NCBI GenBank assembly: GCA_029055345.1
Contig: JAIDDJ010000063.1
Span: 1 to 49,377, forward strand
DNA length: 49,377 bases
Direction: 5' to 3'
Origin: Muribaculaceae bacterium
GTDB taxonomy: Bacteria > Bacteroidota > Bacteroidia > Bacteroidales > Muribaculaceae
Position 1 is the stretch's first letter. Each line of letters begins with the position of its first letter. Under the pieces are notes generated by a model that worked only from the letters and a program-made list of their open reading frames with translations, was not told the DNA's origin and did not search any database. Shown piece after piece: positions 36,599-45,293 of this stretch. The position numbers were made by a program, and so were the translations under genes.

Positions 36599-37015
36599 AT
36601 GAAAATCAGGATATCGAACGAATCGGAGCTAAGCCGGGGTGCGAAAGAACTTCTTTGCGCAATCGGGGAGCGTCGGCATATAGCGCTTGACGGGCCGATG
36701 GGGGCCGGGAAGACGACTCTGACGGCAGCCATCTGCCGCGAATCAGGAGTGACCGATGAAGTCAATTCTCCGACTTTCAGCATAATAAATGAATATCGCG
36801 ATGGCGCGGGGAATCCCATCTACCATTTTGACTTCTACAGGATAGAGACAGCGGAGGAAGCTATGGACCTCGGTCTTGAGGAATATTTCGACTCCGGAGC
36901 GCTCTGCATTATGGAGTGGCCCGAGAATGTGGCGGGATTCCTTCCTGAAGATGTCTTCAGGGTGAGCATCCGTGTAGGGGAAGATGGAAGCAGGACCCTG
37001 ACAATCGATGACTGA
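36599..37015 (+). CDS. tsaE: tRNA threonylcarbamoyladenosine biosynthesis ATPase TsaE
   Basis: 138 aa from ATG 36599. The P-loop is GPMGAGKTT at 33-41, followed by SPTF (57-60), HFDFYR (76-81) and MEWPE (105-109), all TsaE signatures. TsaE works with TsaB and TsaD to modify A37 of ANN-decoding tRNAs. I prefer ATG 36599 to an upstream TTG because AAGGAAAAAT precedes it and the -7 element ends at 36581. It is 15 nt upstream of birA. Confidence 0.94.
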   Translation: MKIRISNESELSRGAKELLCAIGERRHIALDGPMGAGKTTLTAAICRESGVTDEVNSPTFSIINEYRDGAGNPIYHFDFYRIETAEEAMDLGLEEYFDSGALCIMEWPENVAGFLPEDVFRVSIRVGEDGSRTLTIDD

Positions 37016-37030
37016 CAACAAATTCAGACC

Positions 37031-37768
37031 ATGCATTTCATCATACTCGAGGAGGTAGATTCGACCAATAGCTACGTGTCCCGACATTCGGGTGAGCTCA
37101 GTGACGGCACGATGGTAGTGGCAATGACGCAGACTGCGGGGCGCGGTCAGCGCGGCAACTCATGGGAATCGGCACCCGGCGAGAATCTGACGGCCACGCT
37201 ATTTCATCGGCCGACCGGCATCGAGCCGCGCCGGCAATTTGCAATAAGCGAGGCCGTGGCGCTGGCCGTGGCAGATTATCTTCGCGATGAGGGGATTCCC
37301 GCGACGGTGAAATGGCCCAATGACATATATGTGGGCGACCGGAAAATCTCCGGAATCCTGATAGAGCATTCCGTGACGTCGCAGGCCATCGAGCACTCGC
37401 GGATAGGGATCGGTCTGAATGTGAACCAGGAGCAGTTCGAGAGCGATGCTCCGAATCCGGTGTCGATGATGCAGCTGACCGGTATGCGGCGAGATATAAG
37501 CCGGACCGCGGCGGCAGTGGGGGCGAGGCTTGAAAAAAAGCTTGCAATGGCCACTGATCCGGAGGGCAGGGAGCAGCTGCATAGGGACTTGACAGCGTCA
37601 TTATGGAGAGGCGACGGGAAACCCTATCGGTTCCGGAGGCGTTCGGACGGGTCAGTATTCGAGGGTATTATCGTGGCGGTCGACCCGGAAGGCCCGATTA
37701 CGATAGAAGATACTGCTAAGGGGCTCAAAGAGACATTCCTTTTCAAGGAAGTGGAGTTTATACTTTGA
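37031..37768 (+). CDS. birA: Biotin--[acetyl-CoA-carboxylase] ligase
   Basis: 245 aa. The biotin-binding GRGQRGNSW (37-45), KWPNDIYV (94-101) and KISGILIE (105-112) are all present. The N-terminal helix-turn-helix of E. coli BirA is missing, so this is the ligase-only form and cannot act as the biotin repressor. The C-terminal small barrel is recognisable (FEGIIVAVDPEGPITIED). Biotin is attached to carboxylase carrier proteins. It is probably co-transcribed with tsaE. Confidence 0.94.
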   Translation: MHFIILEEVDSTNSYVSRHSGELSDGTMVVAMTQTAGRGQRGNSWESAPGENLTATLFHRPTGIEPRRQFAISEAVALAVADYLRDEGIPATVKWPNDIYVGDRKISGILIEHSVTSQAIEHSRIGIGLNVNQEQFESDAPNPVSMMQLTGMRRDISRTAAAVGARLEKKLAMATDPEGREQLHRDLTASLWRGDGKPYRFRRRSDGSVFEGIIVAVDPEGPITIEDTAKGLKETFLFKEVEFIL

Positions 37769-37814
37769 CCGGACCCGGAGCATAGTAAAGGAGCATGATA
37801 AAACAGAAAGAATT

Positions 37815-38840
37815 GTGAAAAAAATACTGTCATATATAGTAAGGTGGCTTTTGCCTCTGACGCTGACGATATTGTTGGTGAGCTATATGTTCCGGAAGGT
37901 GAATTTCGGCGACATGTGGCGTCTAATCACACATGGAGTTGACTACTGGTGGATTTTAGCGGCGATGGGCATCAGTGTTTTCAGCCATATTTTCAGGGCG
38001 TTGCGTTGGCAGATACAGCTGCGCAGCCTTGGAATCAATCCGCCACTGATGGCCCTGATATGTTCGATATTCGGCACATATGCACTGAATCTGGTATTTC
38101 CGCGCCTCGGTGAGATATGGAGGTGCACCTACATAGCCGGGCGTGAGAAGAAGCCCTTCACCGAAGTAGTAGGGTCGATGGTGGCCGACAGGCTTTCGGA
38201 TGCCATCATGGTTCTGAGCCTGACGCTTCTGACTTTCATAGTAGCGGCTCCGGCCATAGAGGCGTTTCTTGAGAAATATCCAATTGGTCAGGGGATGCTC
38301 GACCTTGTCAGAGATCCCAGGGCCTGGAGCTGTCTGGTAGGTGGAGCGCTGATAATATGGGGTATCTTCCATTTCGGAAGCGGCTGGGGCCCGGTGGTGA
38401 AGACGCGGCAGTGGGTAAAAGAAATGTGGCATGGTTTCGCTTCAGTGGCGACCATGCAGGGGAAATGGAAATTTTTCGGCTATACGCTTGCCATATGGGG
38501 CTGCTACTTCGTTCAGCTTTACGTGGCCTTTTTCGCATTTGATTTTACCCGGGCGCTTTGCGCCGAGAGTTCGCTTGGCTACGGACTCGTGCCGTGTCTT
38601 GTGGCCTTCGTGCTGAGTTCCATCGGTATGGCCATTCCCTCTAACGGCGGCCTCGGCCCATGGAACATCGCTGTGATGTTCGGGCTCGCGATTTACGGTA
38701 TCCCGGATGCCGAAGGCACGGCATTCTCTATGCTCCAATGGTCGGGACAGACTGTAATGCTGATTATCTTGGGAATCTATACGATGGCCTACATATCGCT
38801 GAGCAAGAAAGGCCTTCACAATAATGAAGAAAAACAATAA
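37815..38840 (+). CDS. Lysylphosphatidylglycerol-synthase-TM (UPF0104) membrane protein
   Basis: 341 aa with eight or nine membrane segments. FRALRWQIQLRSLGI, GTYALNLVFPRLGEIWRCTYI and VADRLSDAIMVL are core blocks of the LPG_synthase_TM family, which resembles the flippase half of MprF without its synthetase domain. A lipid-flipping or scaffold role is plausible but unproven. The start is GTG 37815, which gives MKKILSYIVRW and fits the first TM; no nearby ATG is better. It is followed after 5 nt by the next gene. Confidence 0.85.
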   Translation: MKKILSYIVRWLLPLTLTILLVSYMFRKVNFGDMWRLITHGVDYWWILAAMGISVFSHIFRALRWQIQLRSLGINPPLMALICSIFGTYALNLVFPRLGEIWRCTYIAGREKKPFTEVVGSMVADRLSDAIMVLSLTLLTFIVAAPAIEAFLEKYPIGQGMLDLVRDPRAWSCLVGGALIIWGIFHFGSGWGPVVKTRQWVKEMWHGFASVATMQGKWKFFGYTLAIWGCYFVQLYVAFFAFDFTRALCAESSLGYGLVPCLVAFVLSSIGMAIPSNGGLGPWNIAVMFGLAIYGIPDAEGTAFSMLQWSGQTVMLIILGIYTMAYISLSKKGLHNNEEKQ

Positions 38841-38845
38841 AAAGG

Positions 38846-39448
38846 ATGAGCGAGTATAACGATAACGAGAGAGAAGACTTCTTTGAAGACACATCAGATA
38901 TACCCGAAAAGAAGAAAGAGCCAAAGAAACCGGTGCTTCAGCCCGATGATCCGAGATACTGGGAGGAACCGGAGGATGAATTCGAGCATTTGCGTCCGGC
39001 TCCCGGCTCTCATTGGAAGTTCTGGGTGTGGATAGGCGTGTCGGCCGTCGCCCTGGGAGTTCTATGGGCCTTGTATCTGCGCATGTTCAGTCCCTACATC
39101 GAGGATGCGACCCAATACGGCTATGTGGAGAGCATGGAGAAACGCGGTGAGGTGTTCAAGACCTTCGAGGGAGTTCTCCTTCCCTACAAGAATCTGATGG
39201 ATTCCACGAGGGTTTATGAAGGCGACATAGTTTTCTCGGCTGCTGATGCAAAAGTAGCCGCCAAGCTCAAGGAAATGCAATATTCCAATCAGCCGGTGAG
39301 GGTGAGCTATAAGGTGTATAAATGGGCGATGCCCTGGCGGGGCGACTCCAAAATGATTATAACGGCCGTGGATTCTGTAAACGAGCGGCATATACTCCCT
39401 CCCGACCGACGCCCCGAATATTTAGACCACGAAAAGAATGAGAAATAG
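38846..39448 (+). CDS. Single-pass membrane protein of unknown function
   Basis: 200 aa. An acidic and lysine-rich N-terminal 55 residues contain KKKEPKKP; one membrane segment follows at about 60-81 (KFWVWIGVSAVALGVLWALYL), and the C-terminal 120 residues are probably periplasmic with a small beta-rich domain (FKTFEGVLLPYKNLMDSTRV). I do not recognise the family, although it looks conserved rather than random. It sits 5 nt after the UPF0104 gene and its end overlaps the LRR gene start by 11 nt, so the three are likely translated together. Confidence 0.7.
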   Translation: MSEYNDNEREDFFEDTSDIPEKKKEPKKPVLQPDDPRYWEEPEDEFEHLRPAPGSHWKFWVWIGVSAVALGVLWALYLRMFSPYIEDATQYGYVESMEKRGEVFKTFEGVLLPYKNLMDSTRVYEGDIVFSAADAKVAAKLKEMQYSNQPVRVSYKVYKWAMPWRGDSKMIITAVDSVNERHILPPDRRPEYLDHEKNEK

Positions 39449-40256
39449 CTTTGCGGCCGCAATATTGATTGCCCTATTGTGGGCTTTCACGATGTCGGCA
39501 CAAACCAGTTACGTTAGAGATTCAATACTGGTGGTTCCATCGGGTGTCAGGCAGATACCAGCGCGGGCATTTGCTGATAGAATGGATTTCATCGGAGTTG
39601 AATTCGAGAATCCGTGCACGGTTAAGGAAATCGGGGATTATGCGTTTTTGGGTTGCAAGCGGCTCCGGACCATTGAATTGCCGGAGGGCGTTGCGGCGCT
39701 CGGGCAGGGATCGTTCCGGGAATGCGAATCTCTGAGGGAAGTTAAATTGCCGGCAACGTTAACCCGGCTTCCCCGGTATGCCTTTGCCTGGTGCGTCGGG
39801 TTGGAGAGAGCGGAAGGAGCCACGAGACTTACCGATATCGGAGCTCATGCGTTCGCCTATTGCAGGGAGCTGAAAAGTTTTTCCTTTCCCTGCTCGCTGG
39901 AACATATCGGCTCCAATGCGTTTTCCTTCTGCCGGTCTCTGACGGAAGTGTCGCTGCCTTCGTCTATCAAGGAATTGGAATCATATGCTTTCTCAGAGTG
40001 CCTTTCGCTTCGGAAGGCGAGTTTGCCCGCAAATAGCCATCTGCTTGGGGAATTGATATTCAGTGGCTGCCGGGCGATGGAAGAAATCACCGAGCTGTCG
40101 GCCATGCCTCCTAAATTCGACTGCGAAAGCACCTTGTTCGAAATGACTGAGACTCAGATGTATGAGCGCTGTCACCTGATAGTGAAAGGGGGAAGAGAAG
40201 AAGTTTATAGGAGGGCTTCCGGATGGAAATTATTTAGAAATATCAGTTCGCGATAA
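39438..40256 (+). CDS. Secreted BspA-type leucine-rich repeat protein
   Basis: 272 aa with a signal peptide (about 1-21, ending TMSAQ). Six or seven LRR_5 repeats of about 23 residues follow, for example IGDYAFLGCKRLRTIELPEG, LGQGSFRECESLREVKLPAT, IGSNAFSFCRSLTEVSLPSS and LESYAFSECLSLRKASLPAN. Such proteins are usually surface or periplasmic binding proteins in Bacteroidetes. No C-terminal sorting domain or lipobox is visible. The start ATG 39438 lies inside the end of the previous gene. Confidence 0.88.
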   Translation: MRNSFAAAILIALLWAFTMSAQTSYVRDSILVVPSGVRQIPARAFADRMDFIGVEFENPCTVKEIGDYAFLGCKRLRTIELPEGVAALGQGSFRECESLREVKLPATLTRLPRYAFAWCVGLERAEGATRLTDIGAHAFAYCRELKSFSFPCSLEHIGSNAFSFCRSLTEVSLPSSIKELESYAFSECLSLRKASLPANSHLLGELIFSGCRAMEEITELSAMPPKFDCESTLFEMTETQMYERCHLIVKGGREEVYRRASGWKLFRNISSR

Positions 40257-40367
40257 AAAATTTTTCAAAAATAATGAACCAACATAAATCGAGCGATGTT
40301 ATAATGATGAAAAGTAAATCGTTTCATGATGTTAGGTTAGTTAGTTAAAGTATTATGGAAAACACGA

Positions 40368-40400
40368 GAATGCGGCGAGTCGAGATGACCCGCCGCATTC
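40368..40400. repeat. Strong hairpin without T-run
   Basis: GAATGCGGCG-a-GTC pairs with GAC-c-CGCCGCATTC around GAGAT: thirteen pairs in total. It lies 112 nt after the LRR gene and 65 nt before the 3' end of ridA, so a bidirectional terminator is likely despite the lack of Ts. Confidence 0.7.
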
Positions 40401-40464
40401 GCGTTAGTATACCGGGGAGAGTCGGGTTGCGTATCGGACCCCGAATCCCAGGAAGTTATTTGGC

Positions 40465-40839
40465 TTATCGAGTGGCAATCACTTCGATTTCGACGAGTGC
40501 GCCCATCGGCAACGACTTGACAGCGAATGCCGAGCGAGCCGGGTAAGGCTGGGCGAAAGTTTCGCCATAGACTTCGTTCATTTCGGTGAACAGGCTCATG
40601 TCAGCCAGGAGGACGGTAGTTTTCACTACGTTGTCAATTCCGAGGCCCTCTTCGGCAAGGATGGCCTTTACGTTTGCGAGGCTGCGGGCAGTCTGCGCCT
40701 TTATTCCTTCGGCCATTTCGCCGGTGGCGGGGTCAATGGGAAGCTGGCCTGAGCAGAAAATCAGAGAGTCGGTCTTGATGGCCTGTGAGTATGGGCCGAT
40801 GGCGGCAGGTGCTGCGCCGGTTGAGATTGGTTCTTTCAT
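40465..40839 (-). CDS. ridA: RidA family enamine/imine deaminase
   Basis: 124 aa, standard length. It has GAAPAAIGPYSQAI near the N terminus, FCSGQLPIDPATGE, and the C-terminal PARSAFAVKSLPMGALVEIEVIA with the catalytic Arg. RidA hydrolyses reactive 2-aminoacrylate and other enamines formed by PLP enzymes. The start ATG at 40839 fits the family exactly. It is 62 nt downstream of the MATE gene, on the same strand, with a G-tract array in between. Confidence 0.95.
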   Translation of the reverse strand: MKEPISTGAAPAAIGPYSQAIKTDSLIFCSGQLPIDPATGEMAEGIKAQTARSLANVKAILAEEGLGIDNVVKTTVLLADMSLFTEMNEVYGETFAQPYPARSAFAVKSLPMGALVEIEVIATR

Positions 40840-40868
40840 TTGGTAAAATATTTAAAGGGTTAAATTTA

Positions 40869-40922
40869 TTGGGAATTTTGGGAATATTGGGCGGAATGGG
40901 ATTATTGGGCGGAATGGGATTG
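40869..40922 (+). repeat. 9-nt G-tract array (6 units) reaching into the MATE gene
   Basis: Six 9-mers run without a break: TTGGGAATT, TTGGGAATA, TTGGGCGGA, ATGGGATTA, TTGGGCGGA, ATGGGATTG. The last 21 nt encode the final residues and stop codon of the MATE exporter on the other strand. It is the longest array in the window. Confidence 0.85.
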
Positions 40923-42278
40923 AGCGGGAGGAGGCGCTATGCGGATTCTTCGGAAAACGAGGTATCCGAGAATAGCTGCACACAGGAGTGCGACATTGAA
41001 GCTGTAGTAGACTCCGACGTTTTCGCCACGGAGGACTTCGGCGAAGAGGAGGAGAATCGGAACGCCAATAATCACGTAGCATGAGAGGGCAATCCAAAGA
41101 AGGGGTTTGACTTGCGATGTTCCGCGGATGGCATTCATGAAAGTGAGCTGGGTGGCATCGAGATACTGATACAGGACGAGCGGGAGAATCAAGGCCTCCC
41201 CTGCGGCGATAACATCCGTATCGGGCGTGAAGAGCGATAGAAGGCCGCGGGAGCAGAGAGCCATCAGAAGGGATGCTATAGTGGCGAGGAGCATGTTGAG
41301 ATGAAGTCCGGCGCGGACAGCCATACGCGCCGCGTGCTCATCTCCCAGTCCGGTAAAGTTGGCCACACGGATAGAGACGGCGACCCCGAAACTCATGTAG
41401 GTCATAAAACCGAGTTGGCCGATGGTATTGACAATCTGGTATGCTGCCAGCTGGATTTTGCCGTACCATCCGCAGACGACAGCCCCGAACGACCATAGCG
41501 CGCATTCAATTCCGGTCTGAATCATGACGGGATATGATGTGCGCCACACGAGGCGACGTTCCTCGGCCAGCTTGCCCGGATTCAGGAGTCCGGGTCGCCA
41601 GGGAGCGTAACGCTTGGACCGAAGATATACGATAGCGATTCCGATGAGGCCGGCGGCGCGTGCGATGGACGTGGCCACACCTGCTCCGGTCAGACCCATG
41701 CGAGGGAAACCCCAATGGCCAAAAATCAGCAGCCAATTGCCTAAGATATTGAGAACTATGGCACCGAGGACAAACCACATCGGGGTTCGCGTGTCGGTCA
41801 AGCCGTTGCTGGTCTGCGTCAGCGAGTTGAAAAGGGCCATCGGGACGATTGTGGTGAGCATAGTTATATAATAGGAACGTGCCGACGGGAGGATTTCAGG
41901 AGCCTGGCCGAATCTGTCGAGAAAGAAGAAGAGGGATGTCATGACAATAGTAAATATGCATCCCACGATAAGGTTTATCTGCAGGCCGGCACGCGCGATA
42001 CGTCCCACCTCATGATTATTGTTTCGAGTAAAAAGGGCACCCACAAGAGGGGTGAGACCGGCAGCGAGGCCCGAAAGCATGACCATCGGAATAAGGAATA
42101 CGCTGTTGACAAAGGCCGAAGCCGCCAGCTCGGTCACGCCGTATGCCCCGACCATCATAGTGTCGGTAAAGCTCATCACTATGACACCGAGCTGCGTGAG
42201 CAGCACCGGAAACCCGAGCCGAAAAAGTTCGGCGTACTCGGCGCGGCGGCTAATTCCTATTTTAGAGGCTGAATCCAT
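40902..42278 (-). CDS. MATE-family multidrug/sodium antiporter
   Basis: 458 aa with twelve membrane segments in two halves. LGVIVMSFTDTMMVGAYG near residue 30, GLAAGLTPLVGALFTRNN and the second-half ALWSFGAVVCGWYG, AAYQIVNTIGQLGFM are MATE blocks. It exports cationic compounds in exchange for Na+ or H+. I start it at ATG 42278; a 24-residue longer frame extends into the promoter (TATATTTGC at 42307-42315). The C terminus PPPAQSHSAQ is encoded by the end of a G-tract array, so it is probably not conserved. Confidence 0.92.
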   Translation of the reverse strand: MDSASKIGISRRAEYAELFRLGFPVLLTQLGVIVMSFTDTMMVGAYGVTELAASAFVNSVFLIPMVMLSGLAAGLTPLVGALFTRNNNHEVGRIARAGLQINLIVGCIFTIVMTSLFFFLDRFGQAPEILPSARSYYITMLTTIVPMALFNSLTQTSNGLTDTRTPMWFVLGAIVLNILGNWLLIFGHWGFPRMGLTGAGVATSIARAAGLIGIAIVYLRSKRYAPWRPGLLNPGKLAEERRLVWRTSYPVMIQTGIECALWSFGAVVCGWYGKIQLAAYQIVNTIGQLGFMTYMSFGVAVSIRVANFTGLGDEHAARMAVRAGLHLNMLLATIASLLMALCSRGLLSLFTPDTDVIAAGEALILPLVLYQYLDATQLTFMNAIRGTSQVKPLLWIALSCYVIIGVPILLLFAEVLRGENVGVYYSFNVALLCAAILGYLVFRRIRIAPPPAQSHSAQ

Positions 42279-42306
42279 GGTGTGGGGTCCTTCGGCTGTT
42301 TGACTT

Positions 42307-42315
42307 GCAAATATA
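42307..42315 (-). promoter_or_regulatory. -7 element of the MATE gene promoter
   Basis: TATATTTGC on the minus strand matches the -7 consensus; the start would be near 42300, 22 nt before ATG 42278. The -33 box is weak. This supports the shorter MATE start. Confidence 0.55.
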
Positions 42316-42483
42316 CAAAAAATTTGGAGGGAGTTTTTCCTTTTGTGCAAACTATTTTATAATTTTGTGTGTCTAACGGATAGGGTTCTGTCTTAACAGG
42401 GCAGAAGAATATATTATGATTTGCGGTCAAAACCTGTGGATGGTGACCGGAATCAGTGTTTAAGAGTTTAATGAGATAAAAAG

Positions 42484-42876
42484 ATGAAGAAGATAATTAT
42501 ATTGGCACTCGGATTGCTACTGCTGATTCCGGCCGGCATGACAGCGAAGAAGAAGCAGGCCGTGGCGCAGTTTGCAGAGACAACATATAATTTCGGCACC
42601 ATTCCTGAGAACGGAGGCCCGGTGACACATGAATTCGGCTTCACCAACTCCGGCGACGGGAATCTCGTGATAATAGATGCGCGTGCGGATTGCGGATGCA
42701 CCAAGCCGGAATTTCCGGCCAAGCCGATAGCTCCGGGCGGACATGGTAAAATCAAGGTGACGTTCAATCCTAAATATCAGCCGGCGCAGTTCAATAAGGT
42801 GATCACCGTGCAGACAAACGGCAAGCAGAAGAAGGTGCGTCTGAAGATTTCGGGCAATATCGATAAGAACAAGTAA
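42484..42876 (+). CDS. Exported DUF1573 protein (short)
   Basis: 130 aa with a signal peptide (about 1-20, MKKIIILALGLLLLIPAGMT). A single DUF1573 immunoglobulin-like domain follows: YNFGTIPENGGPVTHEFGF, the Cys pair in ADCGCTKPEFP, and IKVTFNPKYQPAQFNK. These Bacteroidetes proteins are periplasmic or surface proteins of unknown function; the CGC motif may form a disulphide or bind metal. It is followed 10 nt later by a longer DUF1573 gene, so they form a pair. Confidence 0.88.
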   Translation: MKKIIILALGLLLLIPAGMTAKKKQAVAQFAETTYNFGTIPENGGPVTHEFGFTNSGDGNLVIIDARADCGCTKPEFPAKPIAPGGHGKIKVTFNPKYQPAQFNKVITVQTNGKQKKVRLKISGNIDKNK

Positions 42877-42886
42877 ATAAAGCAAC

Positions 42887-43960
42887 ATGCGGAAAAATCG
42901 AGTGGTGCGTGTCGGGGCGGTTGCCTTGTTATTGACATCCGGGGTTTTGATGAGCCGAGGTAATGTGAAATGGCTTGAGCGGGACTACGACTTCGGACTG
43001 ATGAAGGAAATAGCCGGTCCGAAGACGGGGCGGTCGCGATTTGTCAACATGGGGCCGGATACGATCTCGATATTCAATGTGCGACCGTCGTGCGGATGCA
43101 CAAGTGCGGAATGGCCCGAGGAGGCGCTTGCTCCGGGCGATACTGCCACCGTGAGGTATACGTATGATCCGGATATGCGACCGGGGAAGTTCGACAAGTC
43201 GGTCAAAGTGCAGCTCTCGGACGGAAGTCGCCATGTGATCCGCATCACCGGCAACGTGCTCGGGACTCCGGAATCACTATCGACCCTCTATCCACTTGAG
43301 GCGGGAAGTCTTCGGCTGTCGGAAGTGAAAGTGGATATGGGGGAGGTGGTCAAGGGCCATAATCCTATCGCATTCGTGAATGCATATTGCCTGTCGGGTG
43401 ATAGCGTGGTGCCTGAGGTCAAGACGACGGTAAAGGGCTTGCGGGTGACGCCCTCTGTGCCCAAAGCGGGGCCGGGCGACTTGATTACGTATACATTGGA
43501 GTATTCGATGCGTGATGCCCAATATGGTCCGGTAGAAGGGGAAATATTGTTTTCAACGGGCGGAGGGGAAGCGACCGGACTGCCGTGGAAGGCCTTCGTG
43601 CTTCCGAACCCGGATTTGCTTGTAGCGGCCGGCCAGGGGAAGAATCCATATTGCGAGGTGCGGCCTGATCCGATTGATTTCGGCGTGCAGACCGAAGGAG
43701 CAGGGAAAATAACAACCGAAATTACGGTAACCAATACCGGAAAGGGTCCGCTTGAAATATACAGGATTCTATGTGACTCGCCGGCTGTGGAGGTGCAGAC
43801 GCCATCGAAACCTGTGAAGGCGGGAAAGAATGTGAAGTTAAAAGTGACACTCGATACGGGGCAACTCGCGGAAGGGCCGGCACGGATACCGCTGACACTT
43901 ATTACTTCCGACCCTCTTCATACGCGCATAATATTGCCAATTTCGGTGTATCGCCAATAG
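42887..43960 (+). CDS. Exported DUF1573 protein with three Ig-like domains
   Basis: 357 aa. An N-terminal hydrophobic signal segment (about 8-22) precedes a DUF1573 domain with YDFGLMKEIAGPKTG and PSCGCTSAEWPEE. A second region (about 135-245) and a third (DPIDFGVQTEGAGKITTEITV, about 262-357) have the same Ig/ASPM-like strand pattern but lack the CGC motif. It is probably periplasmic. It is paired with the short DUF1573 gene and followed 22 nt later by meaB, though a functional link to MeaB is not implied by the sequence. Confidence 0.85.
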   Translation: MRKNRVVRVGAVALLLTSGVLMSRGNVKWLERDYDFGLMKEIAGPKTGRSRFVNMGPDTISIFNVRPSCGCTSAEWPEEALAPGDTATVRYTYDPDMRPGKFDKSVKVQLSDGSRHVIRITGNVLGTPESLSTLYPLEAGSLRLSEVKVDMGEVVKGHNPIAFVNAYCLSGDSVVPEVKTTVKGLRVTPSVPKAGPGDLITYTLEYSMRDAQYGPVEGEILFSTGGGEATGLPWKAFVLPNPDLLVAAGQGKNPYCEVRPDPIDFGVQTEGAGKITTEITVTNTGKGPLEIYRILCDSPAVEVQTPSKPVKAGKNVKLKVTLDTGQLAEGPARIPLTLITSDPLHTRIILPISVYRQ

Positions 43961-43982
43961 AAAAATTAACTTATCTGATATC

Positions 43983-45083
43983 ATGAATCATCCGGAGAAT
44001 CATCCAGACTATAAAGGGTTGCAAGTCAACGCAGGAGTGAGTTCGCAGCCATGTGTTAATCCTTATCGGCGCGTACGGGCCAAAAGGCCGAGGCTTACGG
44101 CCGGAGAATATGTGGAGGGGATCTTAAAAGGCGATGTGTCAGTGCTTGGTCAAGCCGTAACTCTGGTGGAATCCACAGTTACCGAGCATCAGGAACTCGC
44201 TCAGGAGGTTATAGAGAAATGTCTTCCATATTCGGGGCACTCGCGGCGGATAGGGATTACGGGAGTGCCCGGAGCGGGGAAGTCGACATCAATTGATGTT
44301 TTCGGGCTTCACGTGCTTAAAGAGGGAGGCAAACTGGCGGTACTGGCTATTGACCCGTCGAGTGAGCGAACGCAGGGTTCGATTTTAGGCGACAAGACCA
44401 GGATGGAGAAACTTTCGCAGCATCCGAAGGCCTTTATCCGTCCTTCCCCTTCGGCAGGTTCGTTGGGGGGCGTGGCGCGCAAGACACGCGAGACAATAGT
44501 GCTGTGCGAGGCGGCCGGTTACAATAACATATTTGTCGAGACGGTAGGAGTGGGGCAGTCGGAAACGGCAGTGCATTCGATGGTGGATTTCTTTCTGCTG
44601 ATTCAGCTTGCGGGTACCGGCGATGAGTTGCAAGGCATCAAACGTGGGATCATGGAGATGGCCGACGGGATAGCCATAAACAAGGCCGACGGCGACAACG
44701 TGGAGCGCGCGAACCTGGCGGCCGCCCAGTTCAGGAGCGCCCTGCATCTGTTTCCGCCCACGCCCTCGAAATGGCGCCCCGAGGTGGTGACCTACAGCGG
44801 ATATTTCGAACTCGGAGTAGATAAAGTGTGGGATATGATCGACCGTTATTTCGAATATGTAAAGAAGACCGGTTATTTCGAGAAAAAGCGCAACGAGCAG
44901 GCAAAATACTGGATGCTCGAGACTATCAACGAGCAGTTGCGGAACGATTTCTTTCGGCGTCCCGAGATACGCGCACTTCTTGAGCAGAAGGAAATGCGCG
45001 TGCTCAACAACGAGCAGTCTTCCTTCACGGCAGCCCATGACGTGCTGCGCCGCTATTACGAACTCATGAAATCGGGCGAGTAA
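43983..45083 (+). CDS. meaB: Methylmalonyl-CoA mutase-associated GTPase MeaB
   Basis: 366 aa, G3E-family GTPase. Walker A is GVPGAGKST at 94-102, followed by AIDPSSERTQGSILGDKTRM (switch region), VETVGVGQSE (switch II) and a base-specific NKAD. MeaB protects and gates cobalamin loading of methylmalonyl-CoA mutase, which serves propionate production in Bacteroidetes. The mutase genes are not in the window. The N-terminal 40 residues are variable. Confidence 0.95.
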   Translation: MNHPENHPDYKGLQVNAGVSSQPCVNPYRRVRAKRPRLTAGEYVEGILKGDVSVLGQAVTLVESTVTEHQELAQEVIEKCLPYSGHSRRIGITGVPGAGKSTSIDVFGLHVLKEGGKLAVLAIDPSSERTQGSILGDKTRMEKLSQHPKAFIRPSPSAGSLGGVARKTRETIVLCEAAGYNNIFVETVGVGQSETAVHSMVDFFLLIQLAGTGDELQGIKRGIMEMADGIAINKADGDNVERANLAAAQFRSALHLFPPTPSKWRPEVVTYSGYFELGVDKVWDMIDRYFEYVKKTGYFEKKRNEQAKYWMLETINEQLRNDFFRRPEIRALLEQKEMRVLNNEQSSFTAAHDVLRRYYELMKSGE

Positions 45084-45165
45084 TTAAGCCGTATTGGACA
45101 TCAGTGGTTCAGTAAAGGATGATGGGAGAGGAGAGCAGTAGAGGTTGGGGGGCGGATTTGGATGC

Positions 45166-45212
45166 GGATTAGGGTGTGGATTAGTGTGTGATTAGGGTGT
45201 GGATTAGGGTGT
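45166..45212 (+). repeat. 12-nt tandem repeat, four copies
   Basis: GGATTAGGGTGT, GGATTAGTGTGT, GATTAGGGTGT (one base short) and GGATTAGGGTGT follow each other directly, preceded by a degenerate copy. It lies in the 210-nt gap between meaB and tRNA-Pro. No coding capacity. Confidence 0.85.
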
Positions 45213-45252
45213 GGAGAAAAATCTGAAAAAAATAAGAAATCGGACTATAAAA

Positions 45253-45285
45253 TTTGGTAGGAACGAAAAAAAGCATTAACTTTGC
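45253..45285 (+). promoter_or_regulatory. Promoter of the tRNA-Pro/tRNA-Leu unit
   Basis: TTTG (45253-45256), a 20-nt spacer and TAACTTTGC (45277-45285) match the consensus. The start would be near 45293, essentially at the first base of tRNA-Pro. Confidence 0.8.
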
Positions 45286-45293
45286 GGGAGATT

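Noticed and set aside
40355..40546. 63-codon frame MENTRMRRVE... after the LRR gene
   Set aside because: It is built on the arms of the 40368-40400 hairpin, is Arg-rich and overlaps ridA on the other strand. It is unlikely to be a gene.
45166..45212. CRISPR array
   Set aside because: The 12-nt repeats are directly adjacent with no unique spacers; no CRISPR-like repeat-spacer pattern exists anywhere in the window.
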